Assembly: GCA_022572355.1 (NCBI GenBank) | Contig: JACZWC010000016.1 | Location: 1 to 64,000 of the forward strand | Direction: 5' to 3' | From: Bacteroidota bacterium | GTDB lineage: Bacteria; Bacteroidota; Bacteroidia; NORP154 | DNA length: 64,000 nucleotides | Shown: piece after piece, positions 26,900 through 35,296 of the stretch | How positions within the stretch are numbered: the first letter of the stretch is position 1 | Layout: the number at the start of each line of letters is the position of its first letter | Translations under genes and position numbers: made by a program | Notes under the pieces: model-generated | Database searches by the model: none | What the model was told of the DNA's origin: nothing | The model's input: only the letters and a program-made list of their open reading frames with translations

Positions 26900-27592
26900 A
26901 TGAGTTTTCTAAAATCCAATCTGGAACATCTAAAAACTCAAGGACTTCTCATCTCTACAGATAGCGATTCTGATTTTATGAGTGTGATGGATTCGGTAAT
27001 TAATGGTACCGAAGCATCAGTAAGTGATCTGTTGAGTTTCTCTGAATTCTTTGACCTCTCAATTGATCTTTTGATAAAGAAGGACTTGAAGGTACTGGCT
27101 GATGTGTCCGCCAAGAACATACAGATGTTGGTATTGGATATTGACGGGGTGATGACTGATGGAGGAATGTACTACACTGAAAAAGGTGATGAGTTTAAGA
27201 AATTTGATACGCGCGATGGCGTAGCGATCCGAAGATTGTCCAGGCGCGACTTTAAAGTTGGTATAATCTCATCTGGTTACAATGTAAAACTCATTCAAAA
27301 CCGGGCCGATTTGCTGGGCATTAAGTATGTGCATACTGGTCCGGATGCTAAATTGGATACGCTCACCCGATGGAGCAAAGAGTTGGGAATCGATATGAAG
27401 AATATCGCTTTCATTGGCGATGATCGCAATGATCGCGAAGCCATGGAAGCAGTTGGAGTATCGGCTTGTCCTGCAGATGCTGACAACAGCGTAAAAGAAA
27501 TTGCTACTATTATTCTATCCAAAAAGGGCGGTGGCGGTTGTATCCGCGAATTCGTAGATTTATATCTGACGGATAATCCACTTACGACGTGA
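26900..27592 (+). CDS. KdsC-like HAD phosphatase with XRE/HTH-like N-terminal extension
   Basis: The 230-residue protein has a KdsC-type HAD core (about 75-225). Motif I is LDIDGVMTDGGMYY, motif II is GIISSG, the motif III Lys is in AKLDTLTRW, and motif IV is FIGDDRNDREAM. It ends with the glycine-rich SKKGGGGCIREFVD expected of KdsC. KdsC removes phosphate from 3-deoxy-octulosonate 8-phosphate. The first 70 residues are extra. Their end, SVSDLLSFSEFFDLSIDLLIKKDL, closely resembles the last helices of XRE-family DNA-binding domains, while the recognition helix region is degenerate. Operon position after DAHP synthase suggests a sugar-phosphate or 3-deoxy-ulosonate substrate. The substrate is inferred, not shown. 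Confidence 0.82.
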   Translation: MSFLKSNLEHLKTQGLLISTDSDSDFMSVMDSVINGTEASVSDLLSFSEFFDLSIDLLIKKDLKVLADVSAKNIQMLVLDIDGVMTDGGMYYTEKGDEFKKFDTRDGVAIRRLSRRDFKVGIISSGYNVKLIQNRADLLGIKYVHTGPDAKLDTLTRWSKELGIDMKNIAFIGDDRNDREAMEAVGVSACPADADNSVKEIATIILSKKGGGGCIREFVDLYLTDNPLTT

Positions 27593-27727
27593 GTGGGAGT
27601 GGCAAATCTGAGAAAAGGTACCTTCTTAAACTAGAATTTGGAAATCACAGTTTGTGATATCCAATAATAACCAGATTCAAGTTTTAGGCGAAGCCTAACC
27701 AATTCACCAGTCAACCAATTCACCAAA
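27593..27727. other. Convergent spacer with direct repeats of AACCAATTCACC
   Basis: Between converging genes, 27697-27733 contains two direct copies of AACCAATTCACCA and a related AAATCACCAG. The last few bases enter the end of the minus-strand gene. No terminator is obvious. Confidence 0.65.
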
Positions 27728-28447
27728 TCACCAGCCTGAGGCGAGCACATCGGCCAGGTGCATGATCTTCAGATTGTGTTTTTTCTTCTTAACATAGCTT
27801 TCAATATGCATTAAGCATGAAGAATCCGTCGAAATAATATACTCGGCATTCGTTTCAATGGCATTCTCGACCTTTTGCTCAACCATACTGGAAGCAATTG
27901 CATCAAATTTAGCTGCGAATTGTCCGCCAAAACCACAACAAACATCCGTTTCATTCATTTCTCTCAGCTCCAGTCCCTTCACATGGCTCAGCAATTCCCT
28001 GGGCTCATTTTTTAGTCTGTACTCTCGCAATGCAGAGCATGAGTCGTGATAGGTAGCTACACCTTCCAATGTTGCACCCACATCGGTTTTCTTCAATACG
28101 TTCACCATAAAATCCGCGAATTCGTAGGTATTATCCTTCATCTGGTTATACTCGTTGTGAAGGGCTGAATTATGGAATAGTTCGTAATAGTAATTCTTGA
28201 TCATTCCCGCACATGATGCGGAAGGTATTACCAGGTATTTGCTCTTTGAGAATTCATTGATAAACTTCACACCAACCTCTTTGGCCTCGTCCCAAAAGCC
28301 TGCGTTAAATGCTACCTGTCCGCAACAAGTTTGTTCTGGATTGTAGTGAACCTCGCATCCGCATTTCTCCAGCACTTTTACCATATTCTCCGCTGTGCCA
28401 GGGTACATCTGGTCCATAAAGCAGGGTATGAAAATGTCTACAATCAT
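27728..28447 (-). CDS. (Fe-S)-binding CCG-domain protein, LutA/YkgE-like
   Basis: The 239-residue protein has two cysteine-rich CCG domains, the first with GCEVHYNPEQTCCGQ and the second with DSCSALREY and DVCCGFGGQFA. This is the layout of LutA/YkgE, the small subunit of the LutABC lactate-oxidising complex, and of related heterodisulfide-reductase-type Fe-S proteins. The partner genes lutB and lutC are not adjacent, so the role could be a different redox reaction. It begins 45 bases after hemE on the same strand and may share its transcript. Confidence 0.88.
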   Translation of the reverse strand: MIVDIFIPCFMDQMYPGTAENMVKVLEKCGCEVHYNPEQTCCGQVAFNAGFWDEAKEVGVKFINEFSKSKYLVIPSASCAGMIKNYYYELFHNSALHNEYNQMKDNTYEFADFMVNVLKKTDVGATLEGVATYHDSCSALREYRLKNEPRELLSHVKGLELREMNETDVCCGFGGQFAAKFDAIASSMVEQKVENAIETNAEYIISTDSSCLMHIESYVKKKKHNLKIMHLADVLASGW

Positions 28448-28492
28448 CCAAAAGTGTTTGATGCTAAATTACAAATAGTTGACTTTAACTGC

Positions 28493-29515
28493 TTACTCAA
28501 ACCGGTGCTCTTTTACCGTATTGATAAATGCTTTTACGCTATCGAGGGGAGTATCCGGATATACGCCATGCCCCAGGTTGGCGATATGTCGGTCAGGGCC
28601 AAATGTATTCAGCATGGAAGTTGTTGCGGCTGCGACTTTGGCTGTGTCTGAATAGAGTAAGGCGGGATCTAAATTCCCTTGAAGGGTTTTGTTTGGTACT
28701 TGAGCTCTTACATTAGCGATCTCCATATTCCAGTCAATGCCAATTACATCACAGTTGAGCGCTGAAAGTTCTTTAAGCGCAAAGTTTGCCCCTTTCGCGA
28801 ACACGATCATCGGTGTATCCTCACCGAGTGATGAGCATATTTTTTCTATATAAGGTATTCCGAATTCTCTGTATTGATCCGGGCTGAGGATACCTGCCCA
28901 GCTGTCGAAGAGCTGAAGCATATCTGCCCCAGCTTCAATCTGTGCCTTTAAATAATTGATTGTGCTCTCTGTGATCTTCTCCAGCAGTTGATGTGAAAGT
29001 TCGGGTTTGGTGTAGAGAAACTTTCTCGCTGTAGAAAATGTCTTTGAACCCTGTCCCTCGATCATATAAGATAAGACGGTCCATGGAGCTCCCGCAAAAC
29101 CAATTAGCGGGACCTTGCCATTTAGAGCACTCTTCACGAGTTTGATAGCATCTGTCACATATGAAAGGTCTTCTTCTGAAGCAATTCTTAAGTTGTCAAT
29201 ATCCGATTGAGTGGCAATTGTTTTTTCAAAGAACGGCCCGAATTGCTCCTTCATCTCATAGGGCAGGCCCATAGCTTCAGGTATCACCAGAATATCAGAA
29301 AAAATGATCGCTGCATCTACTCCCAGAATTTCTACTGGTTGCAATGTTACCTCACAAGCGAGTTCCGGAGTTTTAACCAGTTCTTTAAAGTCCTTTACTT
29401 TTTTTCGCAACCCTCTGTATTCGGGCAATATGCGGCCCGCCTGTCGCATTATCCAAACAGGTGTGCGATCTACTTTTTCTCCGCGAGCGGCTTTTAATAT
29501 CAATTGGTTATTCAT
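28493..29515 (-). CDS. hemE: Uroporphyrinogen decarboxylase
   Basis: HemE removes four carboxyl groups from uroporphyrinogen III to give coproporphyrinogen III in haem synthesis. The 340-residue protein has the family signatures [16 protein letters not shown] (about 21-36), [39 protein letters not shown] and GNLDP. Length and start are normal. Its ATG overlaps the stop of the upstream RAYT transposase gene by 4 bases (ATGA). Translation of hemE may therefore be coupled to that gene, an odd arrangement for a haem gene. Confidence 0.97.
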   Translation of the reverse strand: MNNQLILKAARGEKVDRTPVWIMRQAGRILPEYRGLRKKVKDFKELVKTPELACEVTLQPVEILGVDAAIIFSDILVIPEAMGLPYEMKEQFGPFFEKTIATQSDIDNLRIASEEDLSYVTDAIKLVKSALNGKVPLIGFAGAPWTVLSYMIEGQGSKTFSTARKFLYTKPELSHQLLEKITESTINYLKAQIEAGADMLQLFDSWAGILSPDQYREFGIPYIEKICSSLGEDTPMIVFAKGANFALKELSALNCDVIGIDWNMEIANVRAQVPNKTLQGNLDPALLYSDTAKVAAATTSMLNTFGPDRHIANLGHGVYPDTPLDSVKAFINTVKEHRFE

Positions 29516-30195
29516 AAAAGATCAATCTCGTCCAACGGATTGGTAATCCGTTGAGCGCTGTACTTAGAATCCATATAATTCTCTTTCACATAAGAGTACT
29601 TCCAATCTCTCCAGTTCGATATCAAATTTGCCTTTACAGGATTATTCAGTACATAATCTATTGTTCTGGAGAGCTCATTCCTGTCTCTGATCAGGTGGTC
29701 ATAGCTTTCGGCTTGCCAAAATGCCCCTTCCCTATTCAGTAGTATGTTTGCTTGTCTGGCAGCATGTCTTTTCAGTGAGCCCAGAATCTTATAAAGCGGG
29801 ATATCATCCCGCTGGACTGTAAAAATCATGTGTACATGATTCGACATAATGCAATATGCTATTAAATTGTAGTGCGTACCATCCCTAAATTCTATTGCCT
29901 CACCAACTAATTCGGCAATCTTTGCTATTCTTAACCAATGGGGACCGGTACTTTGTGTATCTAAGTAATTATCAAAATCTTCAAAATAGTTATTTTGGTT
30001 TTCATTTAACAATAACTTTCTTTCCGATATTTTGCTTAGATTCTTAATTATTAAATTCTCTCTTTCATATTCTTCAAGCAAGGCTTGTGCAATATGCTTT
30101 GGAACAGAACCTTTCAATCTGAACGTAACAAAAAATGTTCCACCGGGAGGAATAATGTGCGGCAAATTGCGTCTATACTCTGTTGGGAATGACAT
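29512..30195 (-). mobile_element. RAYT (REP-associated tyrosine transposase, Y1/TnpA-like), 227 residues
   Basis: RAYTs are single-copy domesticated relatives of IS200/IS605 transposases that act on REP hairpins. The 227-residue protein shows PPGGTFFVTFRLKGSVP near the N-terminus, the HUH-type metal motif MSNHVHMIF, and the catalytic Tyr segment AESYDHLIRDRNELSRTIDYVLNNPVKA. Hairpins of nearly the same design flank or lie within the unit: 30207-30227 before the start and 29533-29553 inside the C-terminal coding region. The frame is intact. The stop overlaps the hemE start. It probably entered between aconitase and hemE. Confidence 0.88.
29533..29553. repeat. REP-like hairpin inside RAYT 3' end
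   Basis: CAACGGATT, loop GGT, AATCCGTTG: a perfect 9-bp stem with a 3-base loop, preceded by CTCGTC. It encodes residues near the RAYT C-terminus and lies 18 bases from the hemE start. Confidence 0.85.
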
Positions 30196-30206
30196 ACTTT
30201 CTCGTC

Positions 30207-30227
30207 AAACGGTTTGACAAACCGTTT
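30207..30227. repeat. REP-like hairpin upstream of RAYT
   Basis: AAACGGTTT, loop GAC, AAACCGTTT: a perfect 9-bp stem with a 3-base loop, preceded by CTCGTC exactly as in the hairpin at 29533-29553. It sits between the aconitase stop (30230) and the RAYT start (30195). It could double as a transcription barrier. Confidence 0.85.
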
Positions 30228-30229
30228 AA

Positions 30230-32494
30230 CTATGATCCGGTTTTGCTAATTAGATTCAGTGCGGAACCCGCTTTGAACCATTCAATCTGATTCTGATTGT
30301 AGCTGTGATTGACAGAGATCTCATCTTTAGTGCCGTCAGCATGGTTCAAAACAACTGTCAAGGGCTTGCCCGGGCTGAAACTATCCAGACCGACAATATC
30401 GATGCTATCATCTTCCTGAACTTTATCGTAGTCACTTTTATCGGCAAAGGTCAATCCCAGCATGCCCTGTTTCTTGAGGTTTGTCTCATGAATTCGGGCA
30501 AATGATTTAACCAGAATAACCTTTACACCCAAAAACCTCGGCTCCATTGCTGCATGCTCCCTTGATGAGCCCTCCCCTAAATTCTCGTCGCCGACTACAA
30601 TTGATCCTATCCCTTCCGCTTTGTAAGCTCTTGCCACTTTAGGTACGCTGTCATACTCACCCGTCAGTTGATTCTTTACACTATCTGCCTTTTCGTTGAA
30701 GAAGTTGATTGCTCCGGTGTACATATTATCCGATATATTGTCCAGATGACCTCTGTACCTGAGCCACGGCCCAGCCATTGAAATATGGTCTGTTGTGCAT
30801 TTGCCTTTTGCTTTGATCAACAACTTATTTCCAATTAAGTCATTGCCATCCCAGGCCTCAAAAGGTTCGAGTAACTGCAATCGTTCTGAATCCGGATTCA
30901 CTTTTATCTCTATATTGCTGCCTTCCTCGGCTGGTGCCTGGTATCCTGCATCCTTGACTTCATATCCGTCAGGAGGCGCTGCAAGTCCAACAGGCTCATC
31001 TAATTTTACCATTTCACCATCTTCATTTTCCAACTTATCGGTCAGGGGGTTAAAAGTAAGATTCCCCGCAATGGTTAACGCAGTCACTATTTCCGGAGAT
31101 GCAACAAAGGAATGTGTATTTGGATTTCCATCATTTCTCTTGGCAAAATTTCTGTTGAAAGAAGTGAGGATAGAATTCTTACGATTGGGGTCATCTGTGT
31201 GCCGGGCCCATTGTCCGATACAAGGTCCACATGCATTGGCGAGAACAACACCTCCCATATCCTCAAATATCTTGAGATAACCATCACGGTCTACGGTATA
31301 CCGCACTTGTTCTGATCCTGGGGTGATCGTAAATTCTGATTTCGCCTTTAATTTCTTATCAGTCGCTTGCTTGGCGATAGATGCAGCACGTGTGATGTCT
31401 TCGTAGGAGGAGTTTGTGCAAGAGCCAATCAATCCTACCTCCAATTTCTCTGGCCATCCATTGTCTCTTACAGCTTGTGCAAATTCTGAAATCGGGAATG
31501 CTTTGTCTGGCGTAAATGGCCCATTGATGTGAGGCTCCAAAGTGGATAAATCTATTTCAATTACCTGATCAAAATATGTTTCAGGGTTTTCATAAACCTC
31601 CGGATCACCGGTTAAATGTTCTCTTACCGCATCGGCTAAATCAGCAATATCAGCTCTTTCTGTTCCCCTGAGATATTCAGCCATCTGATCACCATATGCA
31701 AATGTTGAAGTTGTTGCACCTATTTCCGCACCCATGTTACATATCGTTCCCTTACCTGTACACGAAATTCCGCTGGCTCCATCTCCAAAATACTCCAGGA
31801 TGCAACCGGTTCCTCCTTTCACAGTAAGAATTCCGGCAACTTTTAGAATTACATCTTTGGCACTGGTCCAACCGCTCAGTTTACCCGTAAGCTTAACACC
31901 AATTAGTTTAGGAAATTTAAGTTCCCAGGGCATTCCAGCCATCACATCAACGGCGTCTGCACCTCCAACTCCTACCGCTATCATTCCAAGCCCGCCAGCA
32001 TTTACCGTGTGTGAATCGGTGCCAATCATCATTCCTCCTGGAAATGCATAGTTCTCCAAAACTACCTGATGAATAATTCCTGCGCCTGGCTTCCAAAACC
32101 CAATGCCATATTTGTCTGAAACAGAAGCTAAGAAATCATAAACCTCTTTGTTGGCTCCAATTGCTGTTTCCAGATCCCGTTTCGCACCAACATTGGCTTG
32201 TATCAGGTGGTCACAGTGAACAGTAGATGGGACAGCTACTCTTGTTTTTCCTGCATGCATGAATTGCAGCAGCGCCATCTGCGCAGTTGCATCTTGCATT
32301 GCTACTCTGTCCGGTGCAAAATCTACATAGGTTTTACCCCTTTCAAATGCTGAAAGTTCTGTTGTGCTGTGTAAATGAGAGTACAAGATTTTCTCAATCA
32401 ATGTCAACGGTCTGCCGACAGTCTCTCTCGCTGCATCTATGCGGCTTGGCAGGCTTTCATAAACCGCTTTTATCATTTCAATATCAAATGCCAT
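30230..32494 (-). CDS. acn: Aconitate hydratase
   Basis: Aconitase interconverts citrate and isocitrate in the TCA cycle using a [4Fe-4S] cluster. The 754-residue protein is the length of the mitochondrial-type Bacteroidota enzyme. It has cluster ligands in [11 protein letters not shown] and [11 protein letters not shown] and substrate-binding loops such as [14 protein letters not shown] and [14 protein letters not shown]. The C-terminal swivel domain (about 530-754) contains [17 protein letters not shown]. The ATG at 32494 ([12 protein letters not shown]) fits. A promoter box lies at 32526-32533. It runs toward the RAYT/hemE block and may be co-transcribed with it through a hairpin. Confidence 0.96.
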   Translation of the reverse strand: MAFDIEMIKAVYESLPSRIDAARETVGRPLTLIEKILYSHLHSTTELSAFERGKTYVDFAPDRVAMQDATAQMALLQFMHAGKTRVAVPSTVHCDHLIQANVGAKRDLETAIGANKEVYDFLASVSDKYGIGFWKPGAGIIHQVVLENYAFPGGMMIGTDSHTVNAGGLGMIAVGVGGADAVDVMAGMPWELKFPKLIGVKLTGKLSGWTSAKDVILKVAGILTVKGGTGCILEYFGDGASGISCTGKGTICNMGAEIGATTSTFAYGDQMAEYLRGTERADIADLADAVREHLTGDPEVYENPETYFDQVIEIDLSTLEPHINGPFTPDKAFPISEFAQAVRDNGWPEKLEVGLIGSCTNSSYEDITRAASIAKQATDKKLKAKSEFTITPGSEQVRYTVDRDGYLKIFEDMGGVVLANACGPCIGQWARHTDDPNRKNSILTSFNRNFAKRNDGNPNTHSFVASPEIVTALTIAGNLTFNPLTDKLENEDGEMVKLDEPVGLAAPPDGYEVKDAGYQAPAEEGSNIEIKVNPDSERLQLLEPFEAWDGNDLIGNKLLIKAKGKCTTDHISMAGPWLRYRGHLDNISDNMYTGAINFFNEKADSVKNQLTGEYDSVPKVARAYKAEGIGSIVVGDENLGEGSSREHAAMEPRFLGVKVILVKSFARIHETNLKKQGMLGLTFADKSDYDKVQEDDSIDIVGLDSFSPGKPLTVVLNHADGTKDEISVNHSYNQNQIEWFKAGSALNLISKTGS

Positions 32495-32525
32495 GATCAG
32501 ATTTAAATTTGATTAGAAGTTGCAA

Positions 32526-32533
32526 CAAAGGTA
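32526..32533 (-). promoter_or_regulatory. Predicted -7 promoter box of aconitase
   Basis: Minus-strand TACCTTTG matches TAnnTTTG, 31 bases upstream of the ATG at 32494. Confidence 0.5.
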
Positions 32534-32675
32534 GGAAAATGTTGCCTTTTAAACCAGTTGTTAACCTTGTAAGTATATCTGAATTTGAGAGATTAAGTTG
32601 ATACCTTATTATTTAGAGCATAGCGCAATATTCTTTATTAGTAACTTGCATTTCAAGCACATCCGTTTCAATAAA

Positions 32676-33917
32676 ATGAACACACTTTTCAAGGAAAATA
32701 TAAGGATATCCCTCACGTCTATTAGGAGTCATTTGCTACGGACTATACTTACCATCTTAATCATTGCAATTGGTATAACGGCATTGGTAGGGATTCTTAC
32801 AGCCATAGATTCGATAAAGCAATCCATTCACAGCAATTTTACGAGTATGGGGGCCAATACTTTCAAAATAAGAAATAAAGGCTTGAATGTTCACGTCGGC
32901 AAGAGGGGGAAGAGGCCGAAACGTTACCGGCCAATCGATTATGATGAAGCCACCAGGTTTAAGGAGGAATTTGGCATGAATGCGGTTACTTGCATTACGG
33001 CGATAGCATCCTGGCAGAGTACGCTGAAATACAAATCAAAGAAGACCAGTCCGAATATTATGATTGTTGGCGCCGATGAAAATTATTTACTCACAGCGGG
33101 GTATGAAATGGGTGAAGGCCGAATTTTTTCAATTCACGAGGTACAAACGGGTAGCCAGGTGGTAATACTGGGCACTGAAATAGTTGAGTCTCTATTTACG
33201 GAATACCAGGACCCTCTCAACAAAACTGTCGCTATTGGAAATGGAAAATATAGAGTTATAGGTGTATTGAAGGAAAAGGGATCGAGCATGGGATTTGGCG
33301 GTGATAATTTTTGCGTAATTCCGCTGAAAAATGTGAAAAAACACTCTACGAGAAGAAGTTTATCTTATGTGATCAGTGTGTTGGCGCAAGGGCAGCAAGT
33401 AATAGATCCGACGATTGGCGAGTCCATAGGTCTCTTCAGAAAGATTAGAAAGGTACCCTTGAGTGAAGAGGATAATTTTGAAATTATCAGGAGTGATAAC
33501 CTGGCTGAGATATTGATTGACAATATTAGATATGTAACGATTGCAGCAACGGTCATAGGTTTTATTACATTGCTGGGAGCAGCGATTGGATTGATGAATA
33601 TTATGTTGGTATCTGTTACAGAGCGAACCCGCGAAATAGGCATCCGGAAAGCCACTGGCGCTACCAGTAATATTATCAAAAATCAGTTTTTGGTGGAGGC
33701 AATTGTAATTTGCCAGATAGGAGGCTTGTTTGGTATTGTTTTCGGAATAGCGATTGGAAACCTCATGTCCCTGATAGTTGGCGGAGGATTTATCATCCCT
33801 TGGTTTTGGATGTCAGGAGGTATTTTATTGTGTGCTGTGGTTGGATTAATAGCTGGCATCTATCCAGCCATTAAGGCCGCAAACCTCGATCCTATCGATG
33901 CATTGAGGTATGAATAG
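32676..33917 (+). CDS. MacB/FtsX-type ABC transporter permease
   Basis: This 413-residue inner-membrane permease has a first helix followed by a periplasmic MacB_PCD domain (about 45-250, TSMGANTFKIRNKGLNV and GSQVVILGTEI). A C-terminal FtsX domain follows with three helices (about 280-410), including TERTREIGIRKATGATSNIIKNQFLVEA and ending NLDPIDALRYE. These proteins form mechanotransmission pumps with a separate ATPase and a membrane-fusion protein, neither of which is adjacent. The start is ATG 32676 (MNTLFKENIRIS). An in-frame codon at 32598 would add 26 non-family residues. Confidence 0.9.
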   Translation: MNTLFKENIRISLTSIRSHLLRTILTILIIAIGITALVGILTAIDSIKQSIHSNFTSMGANTFKIRNKGLNVHVGKRGKRPKRYRPIDYDEATRFKEEFGMNAVTCITAIASWQSTLKYKSKKTSPNIMIVGADENYLLTAGYEMGEGRIFSIHEVQTGSQVVILGTEIVESLFTEYQDPLNKTVAIGNGKYRVIGVLKEKGSSMGFGGDNFCVIPLKNVKKHSTRRSLSYVISVLAQGQQVIDPTIGESIGLFRKIRKVPLSEEDNFEIIRSDNLAEILIDNIRYVTIAATVIGFITLLGAAIGLMNIMLVSVTERTREIGIRKATGATSNIIKNQFLVEAIVICQIGGLFGIVFGIAIGNLMSLIVGGGFIIPWFWMSGGILLCAVVGLIAGIYPAIKAANLDPIDALRYE

Positions 33918-33963
33918 GTAATAAAATTAAAAGGTAGAGGAAGTAGAAACTGATCCGGAAGCG

Positions 33964-34410
33964 CTATTCCTTTACCACTTCAAAATTGAGGGTAAAATCC
34001 ACTTTGGCATGCAATTTAATATAGGCAGTGTAGCTTCCCAACTCTTTAATCGCATCTTCTTTGATTGAGATGGATTTTCTATCAATGCTGTGTCCTTCCT
34101 TGTTTACTGCCTCGGCAATTTGAAGTGTGGTAACGGAACCAAAGATCTTCCCCTTTTCACTCACTTTTGCACCTACTTTGATGGTTACATCCTTTAGTGC
34201 ATCAACAATTTTCTGGAAATCACCGATGGTTTTTTCTTCTTTAACAGCTCGTTGTCGGCGATTTTCCTCCCAAACTTTTTTGTTAGAACCTGACGCAGTT
34301 ACTACCAACCCCTTCGGGATCAGGAAATTTCTGGCATAACCTGGTTTAACGTTTTTGATCTCGTCCTTAAATCCGAGATTGTCAATGTCCTGTTTTAGTA
34401 TAACTTCCAT
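33964..34410 (-). CDS. rplI: 50S ribosomal protein L9
   Basis: The 148-residue L9 binds 23S rRNA and stabilises the L1-stalk region. The N-terminal domain is canonical: MEVILKQDIDNLGFKDEIKNVKPGYARNFLIPKGLVV. The long connecting helix and C-terminal domain follow, with KIFGSVTTLQIAEAVNKEG. It is the last gene of rpsF-rpsR-rplI, 30 bases after rpsR. Confidence 0.98.
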   Translation of the reverse strand: MEVILKQDIDNLGFKDEIKNVKPGYARNFLIPKGLVVTASGSNKKVWEENRRQRAVKEEKTIGDFQKIVDALKDVTIKVGAKVSEKGKIFGSVTTLQIAEAVNKEGHSIDRKSISIKEDAIKELGSYTAYIKLHAKVDFTLNFEVVKE

Positions 34411-34440
34411 CGCTTAAACGAATGTAGATAGGGTATGAAA

Positions 34441-34707
34441 TTACTTTAATAGATCAACGGAATAGGGAAGGAGAGCAATGTGCCTTGCCCTCTTAACCGC
34501 TTGCCCGACTTTTCGCTGGAATTTTAAGGATGTACCAGTAAGTCTTCGTGGTAATAATTTACCCTGCTCATTAATCAGCATCCTAAGATAGTTGGGATCT
34601 TTATAATCGATGTACTTAATTCCGCTTTTTAGAAAACGGCAGTATTTGTTTTTTCTTATCTCTACAGAGATCGGTGTCAGATACCTTATTTCTGATTGAT
34701 TGGCCAT
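34441..34707 (-). CDS. rpsR: 30S ribosomal protein S18
   Basis: The 88-residue S18 pairs with S6 on the small-subunit platform. Diagnostic segments are [21 protein letters not shown] and [34 protein letters not shown]. It starts 13 bases after rpsF. The usual rpsF-rpsR-rplI order is kept, with no ssb or priB gene between. Confidence 0.98.
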   Translation of the reverse strand: MANQSEIRYLTPISVEIRKNKYCRFLKSGIKYIDYKDPNYLRMLINEQGKLLPRRLTGTSLKFQRKVGQAVKRARHIALLPYSVDLLK

Positions 34708-34720
34708 TTACTTACGATTA

Positions 34721-35179
34721 TTAATTTTCAGCTGTTATTGGTTCTTTCTTATCTTCTACTTTCTCCTTTTTATCGGCTACAGCCGTTTTTTCTTCATCCA
34801 CTTTTTCTTCTGCTTTTTCTTCTGCTTTTTCTTCCGTCTTTACAGTATCCTTAGCTTTCTCTCTCTTCTTAATGTTGTAAGCAATAGCATGCTTATCCAA
34901 TTTTACCGTGAGGAATCTCAATATTTTTTCGTCTCTTTTTAAGAGCAATTCCATGTTCGCGATTTCTTCACCTGCAACCCTAAACTCCATCGTGTGATAG
35001 TAACCCGTAGATTTTTTCTGAATTGGATAAGCAAGTTTTTTAAGTCCCCAGTTATCCTCAAATATGACTTCTCCCTTTGCGTTTACAACCATTTTGGCGT
35101 ACTTTTTCACGGTTTCCGCCATCTGGTCTTCAGACAAAACGGGGGTCATAATAAATACCAACTCATATTGACTTATCAT
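34721..35179 (-). CDS. rpsF: 30S ribosomal protein S6 with charged C-terminal extension
   Basis: S6 binds S18 and 16S rRNA. Residues 1-110 are a standard S6 (QYELVFIMTPVLSEDQ, KLAYPIQKKSTGYYHTMEF, LLKRDEKILRFLTVKL). Residues from about 112 to 152 form a Glu/Lys/Ala low-complexity tail with repeated KAEEKAEEK units, longer than the E. coli tail. The tail is encoded by repetitive DNA and probably varies in length between strains. It is the first gene of the operon, with a promoter box at 35221-35228. Confidence 0.97.
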   Translation of the reverse strand: MISQYELVFIMTPVLSEDQMAETVKKYAKMVVNAKGEVIFEDNWGLKKLAYPIQKKSTGYYHTMEFRVAGEEIANMELLLKRDEKILRFLTVKLDKHAIAYNIKKREKAKDTVKTEEKAEEKAEEKVDEEKTAVADKKEKVEDKKEPITAEN

Positions 35180-35220
35180 CTATCCTTTTCTATGTTACCT
35201 AATGCTTAATTTTAGGGGTG

Positions 35221-35228
35221 CAAATGTA
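35221..35228 (-). promoter_or_regulatory. Predicted -7 promoter box of the rpsF operon
   Basis: Minus-strand TACATTTG matches TAnnTTTG, 41 bases upstream of the rpsF ATG. The short leader can form a small CCTAA/TTAGG stem. I could not identify the known S6:S18-binding CCG element in it. Confidence 0.5.
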
Positions 35229-35296
35229 CGAAACTATTTTTTAAATAATAAACTAAATATAATTGATAAACCAGCGTTAAAAGCGAGCATTACGTC

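Noticed and set aside
27593..27727. A terminator between converging genes
   Set aside because: No stem followed by a T-tract could be found there.
28331..28651. A 106-codon plus-strand frame crossing the hemE/LutA-like gap
   Set aside because: It runs antisense to two clear genes and has no recognisable motif.
29512..30195. A complete IS200/IS605 element
   Set aside because: There is no tnpB and no clear element ends beyond the hairpins. The protein fits a RAYT, usually not self-moving as an IS.
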